A stretch of 64,000 nt of DNA, from contig NZ_CAMLIG010000004.1 in NCBI RefSeq assembly GCF_946480185.1, positions 62,001-126,000 on the forward strand, written 5' to 3'. This DNA comes from an uncultured Pedobacter sp. GTDB taxonomy: Bacteria > Bacteroidota > Bacteroidia > Sphingobacteriales > Sphingobacteriaceae. The translations under genes were made by a program, and so were the position numbers. Below the pieces are notes generated by a model that was not told where the DNA came from, made no database searches, and saw nothing but the letters and a program-made list of their open reading frames with translations. Positions 53,189 through 61,849 of the stretch are shown here, piece by piece (position 1 is the stretch's first letter; each line of letters starts with the position of its first letter).

Positions 53189-54712
53189 TTACTTAATACC
53201 CCTCAAATACTCCTGAAATTCTAAGAATTCTTCTTCTTTTAAAACTCTAGGAATCTTCACCTGGCCGCCTAAATTTTTCTTCTCTTCGCTCCATTTATAA
53301 AAATCGGCAACGGCAAAAAGTTCCACCTCCACGTCTTTTAACGCCTTACTTCGGGCTACTTTGTAGTTTTTATTATGTTCTTGGAGAAAAGCGTCCAAAT
53401 CTTTCGCAATTTCATACAGGTTTGTTAAAACTTTGTTTGCTCCAATCAACCATTTGTGTATAAATTCCTCCTTTCGGTGAATAGCAGCAACCACAAATTC
53501 TTTGATTTCAATCTCGTACTTTTCTGAAAGAAACTCCACAGCTTCATTCATTTGGTGTACAGAAAGTTGGGAACCCACCACATTTAAATAATGTTTGGTT
53601 CTGCCGGAAATCTTAATTTCCGCCCGTTCTTTATTGGTAAACATCACGGTATCGCCAATCATGTAACGCCATGCGCCAGAAACCGTACTGATCAATAGCA
53701 CATAATTTTCGTTTTCTTTAATATTCGCTAAAGTTAAAACTTCTGCATCTTGCCTCACACGGCCTTTTTCGTCCATATTTGCTTCCACAAAAGGCACAAA
53801 TTCAAAATAAATTCCATTGTCTGTGTTTAGCGTCATTGCTGAAGTATCTGGACGTCTCTGCATCGCAATAAAACCTTCCGAAGCTAAATAGGTATCAATA
53901 TAAATGATTGGATGTGCCAACAATTTCTCAAAACTTTGACGATAGGGCTCAAAAGCTACGCCTCCGCTGGTATAAACCTGCAAATTGGGCCAAATATCAT
54001 GAATGTTGTTTAAATTGTGATGTTTGATAATTGCTTTCAACATCATCTCTATCCAAGATGGAATCCCAGATAAACTGCCAATATCCCATTTAGGCGCTTC
54101 CTCCACTATCCGTTCCAGCTTTTGACCCCAATTTTTAATCGCAGAAATTTCTTCTCCCGGTTTATAAAAACCTTTAAACCAAGCAGGGATATTTGCAGCA
54201 GAAATCCCACTGATTTCACCTTCTTTATGGTCGTCTTGCTGTATCAAATCGGTACAACTACCTAACATCAAAATCTGCTTTTCAAAAAAATCTCCCGGGA
54301 GTTCAAAGTTTTTAAGACTTAAAATCTGCTTAATTCCAGCCTTTTTAATGGATTCCAGCATATCATCCGTAACCGGGATATATTTGCTATTACTGGTAGT
54401 ACCGCTACTTAATGCAAAATAATTTTGTCCTCCAGGCCAAGTCACGTTCTGGTGTCCGTCTAATAAAAAATGCCACCATTCTGCAAATAGCTTATCGTAA
54501 TCATAAATAGGGACATTTTTTTGAAATGCTAAATCTAACGAAGACTGTTCCAAAATCTCGGCAAATTTATATTTTTTACCAAAAGCAGTGAGCTTCGCGG
54601 TGCTTAATAAATGCTTTAAGACCTCTTCCTGTTCTTCAATTGGGTTTCCATTGCCCTTTATAAAACCAGTAACGTCAATCGCTTTTTTAATTAATTCTCC
54701 AATTACAGACAT
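53189..54712 (-). CDS. GH3 auxin-responsive promoter family protein (acyl-adenylating type)
   Basis: 507 residues. 'NYFALSSGTTSNSKYIPVTDDMLESI' is the phosphate-binding/ATP motif of the GH3 adenylating superfamily; 'YTSGGVAFEPYRQSFEKLL', 'YIDTYLASEGFIAMQRRPD' and 'SGAWRYMIGDTVMFTNKERAEIKISGRTKHYLNVVGSQLS' follow in the expected order. Plant members conjugate amino acids to acyl hormones; the bacterial function is unknown and an acyl-adenylate-forming reaction is inferred. It is 104 bp downstream of a strong terminator, so transcribed alone. Confidence 0.88.
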   Translation of the reverse strand: MSVIGELIKKAIDVTGFIKGNGNPIEEQEEVLKHLLSTAKLTAFGKKYKFAEILEQSSLDLAFQKNVPIYDYDKLFAEWWHFLLDGHQNVTWPGGQNYFALSSGTTSNSKYIPVTDDMLESIKKAGIKQILSLKNFELPGDFFEKQILMLGSCTDLIQQDDHKEGEISGISAANIPAWFKGFYKPGEEISAIKNWGQKLERIVEEAPKWDIGSLSGIPSWIEMMLKAIIKHHNLNNIHDIWPNLQVYTSGGVAFEPYRQSFEKLLAHPIIYIDTYLASEGFIAMQRRPDTSAMTLNTDNGIYFEFVPFVEANMDEKGRVRQDAEVLTLANIKENENYVLLISTVSGAWRYMIGDTVMFTNKERAEIKISGRTKHYLNVVGSQLSVHQMNEAVEFLSEKYEIEIKEFVVAAIHRKEEFIHKWLIGANKVLTNLYEIAKDLDAFLQEHNKNYKVARSKALKDVEVELFAVADFYKWSEEKKNLGGQVKIPRVLKEEEFLEFQEYLRGIK

Positions 54713-54771
54713 GCTTTTTATAGATTTTCTTCTTGATTTACAAGAAATATACCAAGCACATTTTTGGGCAA

Positions 54772-54801
54772 AAAAAAGCCAATATTTCTATTGGCTTTTT
54801 T
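54772..54801 (-). terminator. intrinsic terminator after the two lipoprotein genes
   Basis: AAAAAAGCCAATA (54772-54784) pairs with TATTGGCTTTTTT (54789-54801) around TTTC, 13 bp, 16 bases beyond the stop of the lipoprotein gene at 54817. Confidence 0.85.
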
Positions 54802-54816
54802 AAATTTATATTCGGA

Positions 54817-55359
54817 TTAATTTTTCGGCTTAACTTTCATCTCTCCGTCTTCCACTTTCATCTTCATATCCGCAGTTTTCATTTTGCCGTCTTTGCCGTC
54901 AACTTTCATTTTATCGTCGCCAGACTTCATTTTCATTTTATCGCCGTCCACCTTCAGTTTTGATGAATCACCTTTAATCTTAATTTCGTCGCCATCTACC
55001 TTAATTTTCAAACTGTCCAGTTTATATTTCCCTTTCCCCTCCTTAATCAAGAGATGGTTGACCACCAAACCGCTTTGGTACATCGTATCTAAAGTCACCG
55101 GGTCATAATAAAACTCTACGGGAATCTGTGTTTTACTGTCAACAGCAATTCCAGTTGCGGGGTCTCTAATAATATTTACTTTCTCGCCGGATATTAAACT
55201 AACATATTCGCCTTCTTTCACTTTAGGCTTGGGCAAACTCGTGGTTCCCTCATCTTTATTATAAGTTGCGCTATCCACACCGTCGTTCATATTTTTGTTG
55301 TTATTGCATGCAGTAGCTAACAAGGCAGTTACGGCAAATCCTAAAAATATTTTTTTCAT
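54817..55359 (-). CDS. repeat-bearing lipoprotein (second of a pair)
   Basis: 180 residues; the lipobox ends at Cys18 (LLATACNNNK). The middle region 'EGEYVSLISGEKVNIIRDPATGIAVDSKTQIPVEFYYDPVTLDTMYQSGLVVNHLL' is shared with the upstream paralogue. The last 70 residues are short alternating repeats such as KIKVDGDEIKIKGDSSKLKV and DKMKMKSGDDKMKVDGKDG, with lysine and aspartate-glycine at near-regular spacing, suggesting a solenoid or beta-roll that may bind cations. No named family is recognised. It starts 3 bases after the paralogue ends. Confidence 0.7.
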   Translation of the reverse strand: MKKIFLGFAVTALLATACNNNKNMNDGVDSATYNKDEGTTSLPKPKVKEGEYVSLISGEKVNIIRDPATGIAVDSKTQIPVEFYYDPVTLDTMYQSGLVVNHLLIKEGKGKYKLDSLKIKVDGDEIKIKGDSSKLKVDGDKMKMKSGDDKMKVDGKDGKMKTADMKMKVEDGEMKVKPKN

Positions 55360-55362
55360 CTT

Positions 55363-55791
55363 CTATCTGTCCTTAACAGTGGTTTTTCCATCCTCAATCT
55401 TAATCTTTTTGTCGTCGGTTTTAATTTTCATATCCTTGCCATCCACCTTCACTTTTACATCTTTACCACTGTCCATCAACTTCTCAACATCAGTTTTAAA
55501 CTTACTATCGTCCAATTTATAAACGCCATCAGCAGTTTTTATAATCTTGTTGTTTACCACTTCGCCGCTTTTTCCGTAAACCGTATCTTTAGTTTCCAGA
55601 TTCACATAAAACTCTACAGGCCTTCCGCTAACGCTATCAATTGCCTGTCCAGATTCAGATTTTATAATATATACTTTCTCGCCAGTTTGCAAGTTTTTGT
55701 ACTTTGAATCGTTATGGCTACATGCGGACAATATCAATAATGGAGATGCCAATACCGCTAATCCAGTTTTTATAGTTTTTAAATTTTTCAT
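55363..55791 (-). CDS. repeat-bearing lipoprotein (first of a pair)
   Basis: The preferred start is the ATG at 55791: MKNLKTIKTGLAVLASPLLI then LSAC with lipobox Cys24, 142 residues; the frame extends 17 codons upstream without an export signal. 'TGEKVYIIKSESGQAIDSVSGRPVEFYVNLETKDTVYGKSGEVVNNKII' parallels the downstream paralogue, and the C-terminus carries a shorter run of KVKVDGKDMKIKTDDKKIKI repeats. Function unknown; probably periplasm-facing or surface anchored. Confidence 0.7.
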   Translation of the reverse strand: MKNLKTIKTGLAVLASPLLILSACSHNDSKYKNLQTGEKVYIIKSESGQAIDSVSGRPVEFYVNLETKDTVYGKSGEVVNNKIIKTADGVYKLDDSKFKTDVEKLMDSGKDVKVKVDGKDMKIKTDDKKIKIEDGKTTVKDR

Positions 55792-55934
55792 AATTTTTAA
55801 GGATTGTTTACTTGCTTTATGCAATAAGAAGACCAAAACCAAAATCAGGCTTTCTCTCTTTAAAGAGCCTTATTTATAGCGTAAAAGCATTTCAAAATTC
55901 AGTAAAACAGGACAACCGCCAGTTTATCAAAACA

Positions 55935-56018
55935 TTAAGCTTTGGATACAGATTTGGGCGTTTTAACAGGCTTTCCATTCATACTGCGCAAAGCCTTATC
56001 CACAAGGCCGGTATCCAT
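55935..56018 (-). CDS. possible small protein, 27 residues
   Basis: ATG at 56018 opens MDTGLVDKALRSMNGKPV then KTPKSVSKA before a TAA. An AAGGA Shine-Dalgarno-like sequence lies 5 bases upstream, unusual for this phylum. The frame is open about 17 codons further upstream (ILIDGGFALRIA) without a start. Composition looks protein-like but no homologue is known to me. Confidence 0.25.
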   Translation of the reverse strand: MDTGLVDKALRSMNGKPVKTPKSVSKA

Positions 56019-56176
56019 TGCAATCCTTAACGCAAAACCACCATCTATCAAAATTACCTTGATAAAAAACCGACACTAAAACACTTGCTAACCGGCTCAT
56101 AAACAGGAGCTCCAAAAAAAATATCAGAAATGTTAAGGATATGACTATTTATATTTCTCAAAACCTGATAAAGTGT

Positions 56177-56184
56177 TAATTTTG
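56177..56184 (+). promoter_or_regulatory. -7 promoter element of the amidophosphoribosyltransferase gene
   Basis: TAATTTTG matches TAnnTTTG exactly, 22 bases before the ATG at 56207. The -33 region is T-rich (TATTTATATTTC) without a perfect TTTG. Confidence 0.45.
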
Positions 56185-56206
56185 TGAGCTTCATTAAAAC
56201 TCTATA

Positions 56207-58111
56207 ATGAGCGATCAAATCAAACACGAATGCGGAATAGCATTCATCAGATTACTAAAGCCTTTAGAATATTACCAGGAAAAATATGGAACGTCACTTT
56301 ATGGCCTAAACAAGCTGTATCTATTGATGGAAAAACAGCATAACCGCGGGCAAGATGGCGCCGGTATTGCTACCATAAAACTGGATATAAAACCCGGCAA
56401 CCGCTACATTAGCCGTTACCGTTCTATGGAAAAAAATGCCGTCCAGGATATTTTTTCTTACGTAATGAAAAAGTTTGCCGCCGTTGAAGAGCAAGATCCT
56501 GCTCTATTAAACGATGCGCAGTGGTTAAAAGAAAACGTAAGCTTTACCGGCGAAGTTTTGTTAGGGCATTTGCGCTACGGAACTCACGGGAAAAACAGTG
56601 TTGAAGCTTGCCATCCTTTTTTACGCCAAAACAATTGGAAAAGCAGAAATTTGGTAATTGCGGGCAACTTTAACATGACCAACGTTGACGAACTTTTGCA
56701 ACAGCTTTACGATTTAGGGCAACACCCAAAAGAAAGAGCGGATACGGTTACTGTTTTAGAAAAAATTGGTCACTTTTTAGATGACGAAAACCAATTTTTG
56801 TTTGATAAATTTAAACGCGAAGGTTATGATAATGCGGAGATTTCTCAGCTCATCGGAAACCACATGGATGTTAACCACATCTTAAAAAAATCTGCAAAAA
56901 CCTGGGACGGCGGTTATACCATTGCCGGTATTTTTGGTCATGGTGATGCTTTTGTATTGCGTGATCCAGCAGGTATAAGACCAGCTTTTTATTATCAAGA
57001 CGATGAAATTTTTGTAGCTGCATCAGAACGTCCGGCTTTACAAACTGCTTTCAACATTAAAATTGCTCAGGTAAAAGAAATTAAACCTGGACATGCCATG
57101 ATCATCAAAAAGGATGGTACGGTTAAAGAAGAGATTTTCAGAGAACCAGTTGAGAAAAAAGCGTGTTCTTTTGAACGTATTTATTTCTCTAGAGGGAGTG
57201 ATGCTGATATTTACAAAGAGCGTAAACAGCTAGGTAATCTGTTAACAGAAACAATTTTAAAATCTGTTGATTACGATATTGAAAACACTGTTTTTTCCTA
57301 CATCCCAAACACTGCCGAAGTTGCTTTTTACGGTTTGGTAGAAGGTTTACATAAACATACGGTAAAAACACAACGTAATGCGTTGGTGAATAGTCGCAAT
57401 AACTTAACCGACGAGGAATTAGACCGCATTTTGCGATTAACCCCTCGAGTTGAAAAACTGGCTATCAAAGACGTTAAAATGCGTACTTTTATTACGCAGG
57501 ATGCTGATAGAAGTGATATGGTAGCTCACGTTTACGACACTACTTATGGACTGGTACGCAGAAATGTAGACACCATTGTGGCGTTGGATGACTCCATTGT
57601 ACGTGGCACTACATTAAAACAAAGTATCCTAAGAATTTTTGACCGGTTAGGTCCCGTTAAAATTATCATTGTTTCTTCTGCTCCACAAATACGTTATCCG
57701 GATTGTTATGGTATAGACATGAGCCGTATGGGCGAGTTTGTTGCTTTTGATGCCGCTATAACTTTATTGAAGGAACGTGGAATGGAAAATGTAATTACTG
57801 AGGTTTACGAAAAATGTAAGGCACAGGCTAATCTTCCAAAAGAAGAAGTCATAAATCACGTTAAATCGATTTATGCTCCGTTTAGTTCAGAAGAAATTTC
57901 AGCAAAAATTGCTCAAATTATTACTCCAGAAGAAATAGGTGCAAAAGTTGAAGTGATTTACCAAACCTTAGAAGGTTTGCATAAAGCTTGCCCTGCCCAT
58001 TTAGGAGATTGGTATTTCTCCGGAAATTACCCAACCCCAGGCGGAAACAAAGTAGTGAACCGAGCCTTCATGAACTGGATGGAAGGCAGCAACGCAAGAG
58101 CTTATATGTAG
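56207..58111 (+). CDS. amidophosphoribosyltransferase family protein
   Basis: 634 residues. The Ntn glutaminase domain begins MSDQIKHECGIAF with Cys9 as candidate nucleophile (after processing or internally), followed by 'MEKQHNRGQDGAGIATI', 'GEVLLGHLRYGTHGKNSVEACHPF' and 'NLVIAGNFNMTNVDEL'. The phosphoribosyltransferase domain has 'YFSRGSDADIYKERKQLG', the PRPP loop 'TIVALDDSIVRGTTLKQSILRIF' and 'YGIDMSRMGEFVAFDA'. It catalyses the first step of purine synthesis (PRPP + glutamine). The protein is longer than the usual ~470-500 residue PurF, with a C-terminal extension ending in a Bacteroidota-typical 'GDWYFSGNYPTPGG' segment; a second, standard PurF may exist elsewhere. Confidence 0.88.
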   Translation: MSDQIKHECGIAFIRLLKPLEYYQEKYGTSLYGLNKLYLLMEKQHNRGQDGAGIATIKLDIKPGNRYISRYRSMEKNAVQDIFSYVMKKFAAVEEQDPALLNDAQWLKENVSFTGEVLLGHLRYGTHGKNSVEACHPFLRQNNWKSRNLVIAGNFNMTNVDELLQQLYDLGQHPKERADTVTVLEKIGHFLDDENQFLFDKFKREGYDNAEISQLIGNHMDVNHILKKSAKTWDGGYTIAGIFGHGDAFVLRDPAGIRPAFYYQDDEIFVAASERPALQTAFNIKIAQVKEIKPGHAMIIKKDGTVKEEIFREPVEKKACSFERIYFSRGSDADIYKERKQLGNLLTETILKSVDYDIENTVFSYIPNTAEVAFYGLVEGLHKHTVKTQRNALVNSRNNLTDEELDRILRLTPRVEKLAIKDVKMRTFITQDADRSDMVAHVYDTTYGLVRRNVDTIVALDDSIVRGTTLKQSILRIFDRLGPVKIIIVSSAPQIRYPDCYGIDMSRMGEFVAFDAAITLLKERGMENVITEVYEKCKAQANLPKEEVINHVKSIYAPFSSEEISAKIAQIITPEEIGAKVEVIYQTLEGLHKACPAHLGDWYFSGNYPTPGGNKVVNRAFMNWMEGSNARAYM

Positions 58112-58141
58112 TTTTTTAAGACTAAAAGCACAACATATATT

Positions 58142-58178
58142 AACCAAAAAATCCCGATTAGATCGGGATTTTTTGGTT
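58142..58178 (+). terminator. strong bidirectional terminator after the amidophosphoribosyltransferase gene
   Basis: AACCAAAAAATCCCGAT (58142-58158) pairs with ATCGGGATTTTTTGGTT (58162-58178) around TAG, a 17-bp perfect stem with A and T tracts on both sides. Confidence 0.9.
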
Positions 58179-58204
58179 TTATTCCATCATATCGATCCGC
58201 CGAC

Positions 58205-58292
58205 TGGCGGAAAGACATCTCACAAGCAAGGTTGTCATTCTGTCTGAAAACCTATAGGGTGAGATGTTTCACTTCGTTCAACATGACGTGTT
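58205..58292. repeat. dispersed hairpin repeat (TCTCACAAGCAAGG family), best copy
   Basis: CATCTCAC (58216-58223) and GTGAGATG (58259-58266) form the stem; the left arm continues AAGCAAGGTT and the right flank TTTCACTTCGTTCAACATGACG. Located between convergent genes. Confidence 0.75.
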
Positions 58293-58303
58293 TTTCAATA
58301 AAA

Positions 58304-58693
58304 CTATTTATACGGATAATAAACAAAATTTGCTCCTTCGGGCACAACAACAAACACACACATAAAATCATCCGCAGGTTTAAAACTTTGGATAAACATT
58401 TCTTTTTTAGAGTGCTGGATAATTCCTTTTTCTACAAACTCTTCTAGGGTGGAAGCTTGAATGCTCCAGCTGGTCCCCAATTCGCCTCTATCTAAAATCA
58501 TTTCACCTAAAGCTACCTCGTGTTGGTGCGCTACAAAAATTGGATAAGCAGAAAGTCCTTCTACCATAATCTCCACAGCAACTTCACGTAAAGTATCTCT
58601 ATAAAACTCCAGATCTTTTTTTAAACTAATCAGCGGACTTTCTTCTGGCGCTTGCTGCCCGTCATTTTGACCTAATAATTCTTCCGGATTCAT
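58304..58693 (-). CDS. conserved hypothetical protein
   Basis: 129 residues, cytoplasmic, starting MNPEELLGQNDGQQAPEESP. 'LKKDLEFYRDTLREVAVEIMVEGLSAYPIFVAHQHEVALGEMILDRGELGTSWSIQASTLEEFVEKGII' and 'ADDFMCVFVVVPEGANFVYYPY' give an alpha/beta pattern without catalytic motifs known to me. Its ATG shares a base with the rlmD stop (TAATG), so it is translated from the rlmD transcript. Confidence 0.7.
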   Translation of the reverse strand: MNPEELLGQNDGQQAPEESPLISLKKDLEFYRDTLREVAVEIMVEGLSAYPIFVAHQHEVALGEMILDRGELGTSWSIQASTLEEFVEKGIIQHSKKEMFIQSFKPADDFMCVFVVVPEGANFVYYPYK

Positions 58694-60093
58694 TACTTTT
58701 TAAGTTTTAAAAGAACAACATTTTCTACGTGTTGCGTATGAGGGAACATATCAACAGGTTTAATGCGCACTAAATCGTACTTTTCTTTCAGGCGGATTAA
58801 ATCACGAGCCTGCGTAGCCGCGTTGCAACTCACATACACAATTTTATCTGCTTCCATTTCCATCAAACGTTCTACCACGTCTGGGTGCATTCCAGCCCTC
58901 GGCGGATCAGTAATTACCACATCTGGCTTACCGTTTTGGTTGATGAAATCATTGTTTAAAATGTCTTTCATATCGCCCGCATAGAAAACGGTATTGTTTA
59001 TTCCGTTCACTTCAGAATTGATTCTTGCATCCAAAATCGCATCCGGGACGTACTCTACTCCAACCACTTTTTTGGCTTTTTTGGCCACAAAATTTGCGAT
59101 GGTTCCTGTTCCTGTATATAAATCGTAAACCAGTTCATCGCCTTTTAAATCGGCAAAATCACGGGTGATTTTATAAAGTTCGTAAGCTTGCAACGAATTG
59201 GTTTGGTAAAAAGATTTTGGGCCAATGCGGAAACGCAAACCTTCCATCTCCTCTTCAATATATTCCCGTCCGCTATAGCACAAAACTTCCTGATCAGAAA
59301 AAGTATCATTTTTCTTTTGGTTAATAATGTATAACAAAGAAGTAATCTGAGGAAACTTATCCTTTACAAAATCCATCATCAAGTCAACTTGTCCTTCTTC
59401 CGGATATGCAAAAATCACAATCACCATCAGTTCTCCGGTGGAGGAAGTGCGGATCACCAAATTACGCAAAGCACCCTCATGCGCCCGCAAATCGTAAAAT
59501 GAAATCTCATTTTCGATAGCAAATTCGGCAATACTATTCCTTAATTCATTTGACGGATCTGCCTGTAAATAGCAATGGTCAATTTTTAAGATTTTGTCAA
59601 AACGCAAAGGAACGTGGAAACCTAAAGCATTTCTGTCCTTTTCCTCTTCAATAATATCATCGTTACTGGTTAACCAGCGTTTGTTAGAAAAAGTATATTC
59701 TAATTTATTACGGTAATATTTATCCTGACCGGAAGGCAAAATTGCTTCGGCATGAGCAACATCCAACCCTCCTAATCGCTTTAAAGCATCTAAAACAGAT
59801 TTTTGTTTGTATTTGAGCTGTGCTGCGTAATCCATGTGCTGCCATTTACAACCGCCGCAAACTCCAAAATGTTGGCAAAACGGATCTACCCTTTCCGGCG
59901 ATGGTGTAATGATGCTTTCAATTTTTGCTTCGGCAAACTTCTTTTTCTTTTTGTAAACCAGGGCATCTACCACATCGCCAGGAATGGCTTTTTCAATAAA
60001 TACCACTAAATCTTCTGCCCGGGCAACACCTTTTCCTTCTTCGGCTATATCATGTACGATTAATGCGTTTAACGTCTGCGGCTCTTTTCTCAA
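58693..60093 (-). CDS. rlmD: 23S rRNA (uracil-C5)-methyltransferase, RlmD/RumA type
   Basis: 466 residues. An N-terminal TRAM domain ('VHDIAEEGKGVARAEDLVVFIEKAIPGDVV') is followed by iron-sulfur ligands Cys73, Cys79 and Cys82 (CQHFGVCGGCKWQHM) and a fourth Cys in 'DHCYLQ'. The SAM domain has 'YDLYTGTGTIANFVA', 'VVITDPPRAGMHPDVV' and the catalytic Cys in KIVYVSCNAATQARD. It methylates a 23S rRNA uridine; whether U1939 or U747 cannot be told from sequence. Confidence 0.93.
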   Translation of the reverse strand: MRKEPQTLNALIVHDIAEEGKGVARAEDLVVFIEKAIPGDVVDALVYKKKKKFAEAKIESIITPSPERVDPFCQHFGVCGGCKWQHMDYAAQLKYKQKSVLDALKRLGGLDVAHAEAILPSGQDKYYRNKLEYTFSNKRWLTSNDDIIEEEKDRNALGFHVPLRFDKILKIDHCYLQADPSNELRNSIAEFAIENEISFYDLRAHEGALRNLVIRTSSTGELMVIVIFAYPEEGQVDLMMDFVKDKFPQITSLLYIINQKKNDTFSDQEVLCYSGREYIEEEMEGLRFRIGPKSFYQTNSLQAYELYKITRDFADLKGDELVYDLYTGTGTIANFVAKKAKKVVGVEYVPDAILDARINSEVNGINNTVFYAGDMKDILNNDFINQNGKPDVVITDPPRAGMHPDVVERLMEMEADKIVYVSCNAATQARDLIRLKEKYDLVRIKPVDMFPHTQHVENVVLLKLKK

Positions 60094-60115
60094 AACTGTC
60101 TTTTATTTAAGAGGG

Positions 60116-60123
60116 CAAATTTA
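60116..60123 (-). promoter_or_regulatory. -7 promoter element of rlmD
   Basis: CAAATTTA on the plus strand is TAAATTTG on the minus strand, an exact TAnnTTTG match 23 bases upstream of the rlmD ATG. Confidence 0.45.
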
Positions 60124-60276
60124 AAGTTTAAAGTTCAGAGTTTAAAGCTCAATTGGCTAAGCGCTGTCTATTAATGTTAAGAAAGAATATTATTGCTTTG
60201 AATATTGAATGCTAAGGGCAAATAGTTTCTATTTCAGCAATAGGGTTTGAGCTGTTTAGAAAAAATGAAAATAAAT

Positions 60277-60384
60277 TTACTTGAATAAGCTGATTAAAAA
60301 TCCCCAAAATGTTGAAGTACTTTTTTCTGCAAAATCAAATTGTTCATCGAGCATTAAAGAAAATTCCTGAAGTTCTCTGCACAT
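60277..60384 (-). CDS. possible small protein, 35 residues
   Basis: ATG at 60384 opens MCRELQEFSLMLDEQFDF, ending with the hydrophobic FWGFLISLFK. No homologue recognised and no strong ribosome site. The tail could associate with a membrane. Listed only as a candidate. Confidence 0.2.
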   Translation of the reverse strand: MCRELQEFSLMLDEQFDFAEKSTSTFWGFLISLFK

Positions 60385-60647
60385 GATTGTCTATTTTATT
60401 TTGCAATATAAGTAATTTTTGAACCTAAAACCAAAACGGTATAATTATTTTTCCACCTCTTTATTTTTTACTGTGTTCGTAAAAAACAAGAGATTTGTTA
60501 TTCTATAAAGAGGGGAAATATATCAGTTGATTATGGACGAAATTAATACACTATCTCACATGCTTAATTAATACATTATTTTGCTAGAATAATTCTTACC
60601 TTTAAATGAGAATTTTTCTAAACAAAATTCTTTCCAACCAGCAAATG

Positions 60648-61820
60648 AAATACGCCACTAAAAGAATCTCCCTTGCACTAATAATAACGCTTGGCTTTTT
60701 AAATCATGAAGTTAATGCTCAAACAGGTTCAAAAAGAATCCCGAAAATAGACCCTGCCCCTTTTGAAGATAACGCACATCATTGGTACGATATTTTTGAT
60801 AAAAGCAACACCATTAATCCACTGCCAGGCAGGCCTAGGTTTCCCCCAACAGCAATTAAAGAAATAGCTGACAACATTTTGCTGTACCAAAAAACCAACG
60901 GCGGTTGGCCCAAAAACTATGATGTGTTTGCTATTTTAAGTCAGGCCCAAAAAGACAGTTTAATAGCTTCAAAAGACGAATTACACACTACGTATGACAA
61001 CGGAAGCACCTATACACATATTGAGGCTTTGAGCATTGCTTATTCTGTTGTGCCCGATATAAGATATAAAAACGCAGCATTGAAAGGACTGGATTTTATA
61101 CTGGCTTCGCAATACAATAACGGAGGATGGCCTCAATATTTTCCGCTTGAAAACAATTATAGCCGACATATCACCTATAACGATGGCGCATTTGAAGGTA
61201 TCATATCTTTGCTGAAAGATATTGTTGACCGTAAGCCACAGTATGCCTTTATTGATGCCAAACGTTTTGCGCTTTTATCCAATGCTTATAGAAAAGGTTT
61301 GGATTGTATTGTAAAAACTCAAATTGTTGATAATGGAAAACTTACTGCTTGGTGCCAGCAACATGATGAAGTTACCCTAAAACCCGCTTGGGCCCGTAAA
61401 TTTGAACCACCTTCTATCTGTAACCAAGAAAGTGCCGATTTAGTTTTGTTTTTAATGAGCATTAACCATCCGGATAAAAACATTATTAACGCGATAGAAC
61501 ATGCGGTTGCGTGGTTTGAAGCATCTAAGATTTATAACACGGTTGTTAAACGAGTACAGGCTGACCAAATGGTGACTGCTTTTAGGGTTTCCAAATCTGA
61601 TAAAGTAGTAGTTGTTGACAGCACCACAGCGCCAATATGGACTCGTTATTACGAATTAGGAACCGACAGGCCTTTATTTTGCAATAGAGACAGTAAAGTG
61701 GTTTATTCTTTAGCAGAAGTTGATCGCGAACGTAGAGACGGCTACGCCTGGTACACCTATAAACCGCAGGTAGTACTAGATAAATACACTAGCTGGAAGA
61801 AAAAATGGGGTGGGAATTGA
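60648..61820 (+). CDS. pelA: pectate lyase, PL10 family (PelA/Pel-15E type), secreted
   Basis: The ATG at 60648 gives 390 residues with signal peptide MKYATKRISLALIITLGF..NAQT; an in-frame ATG at 60606 adds 14 residues, but a -7-like TACCTTTA at 60597 would place transcription start beyond it. PL10 motifs are clear: LLYQKTNGGWPKNYD, 'LHTTYDNGSTYTHIEAL', NNGGWPQYFPL, 'HITYNDGAFEGI', 'WCQQHDEVTLKPAWARKFEPPSICNQESADL' and 'YAWYTYKPQ'. The enzyme cleaves polygalacturonate by beta-elimination. It lies apart from the main pectin locus, in a single-gene unit. Confidence 0.92.
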   Translation, partial: KYATKRISLALIITLGFLNHEVNAQTGSKRIPKIDPAPFEDNAHHWYDIFDKSNTINPLPGRPRFPPTAIKEIADNILLYQKTNGGWPKNYDVFAILSQAQKDSLIASKDELHTTYDNGSTYTHIEALSIAYSVVPDIRYKNAALKGLDFILASQYNNGGWPQYFPLENNYSRHITYNDGAFEGIISLLKDIVDRKPQYAFIDAKRFALLSNAYRKGLDCIVKTQIVDNGKLTAWCQQHDEVTLKPAWARKFEPPSICNQESADLVLFLMSINHPDKNIINAIEHAVAWFEASKIYNTVVKRVQADQMVTAFRVSKSDKVVVVDSTTAPIWTRYYELGTDRPLFCNRDSKVVYSLAEVDRERRDGYAWYTYKPQVVLDKYTSWKKKWGGN

Positions 61821-61849
61821 GTTCGTGACCTATACTAACTAACTAAAAC

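Larger units (their letters stand above)
55792..56206. other. divergent promoter region between lipoprotein pair and purF-like gene
   Basis: 415 bp. It contains a small minus-strand frame (55935-56018) and the -7 element of the plus-strand gene (56177-56184). I see nothing else. Confidence 0.6.
60094..60605. other. 512-bp intergenic region between rlmD and PL10 lyase
   Basis: It carries the rlmD promoter near its left end, repeated AAGTTTAAAGTTCAGAGTTT phrases (60121-60150) and a 35-codon minus-strand frame (60277-60384). The right part is AT-rich and must hold the PL10 promoter; TACCTTTA at 60597-60604 is the best -7 candidate. Confidence 0.6.

Noticed and set aside
60580..60604. A canonical -33/-7 promoter for the PL10 gene
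   Set aside because: TTTG at 60580 and TACCTTTA at 60597 are only 13 bases apart and the -7 has a mismatch, so the pair is not a standard promoter; only the -7 candidate is noted.
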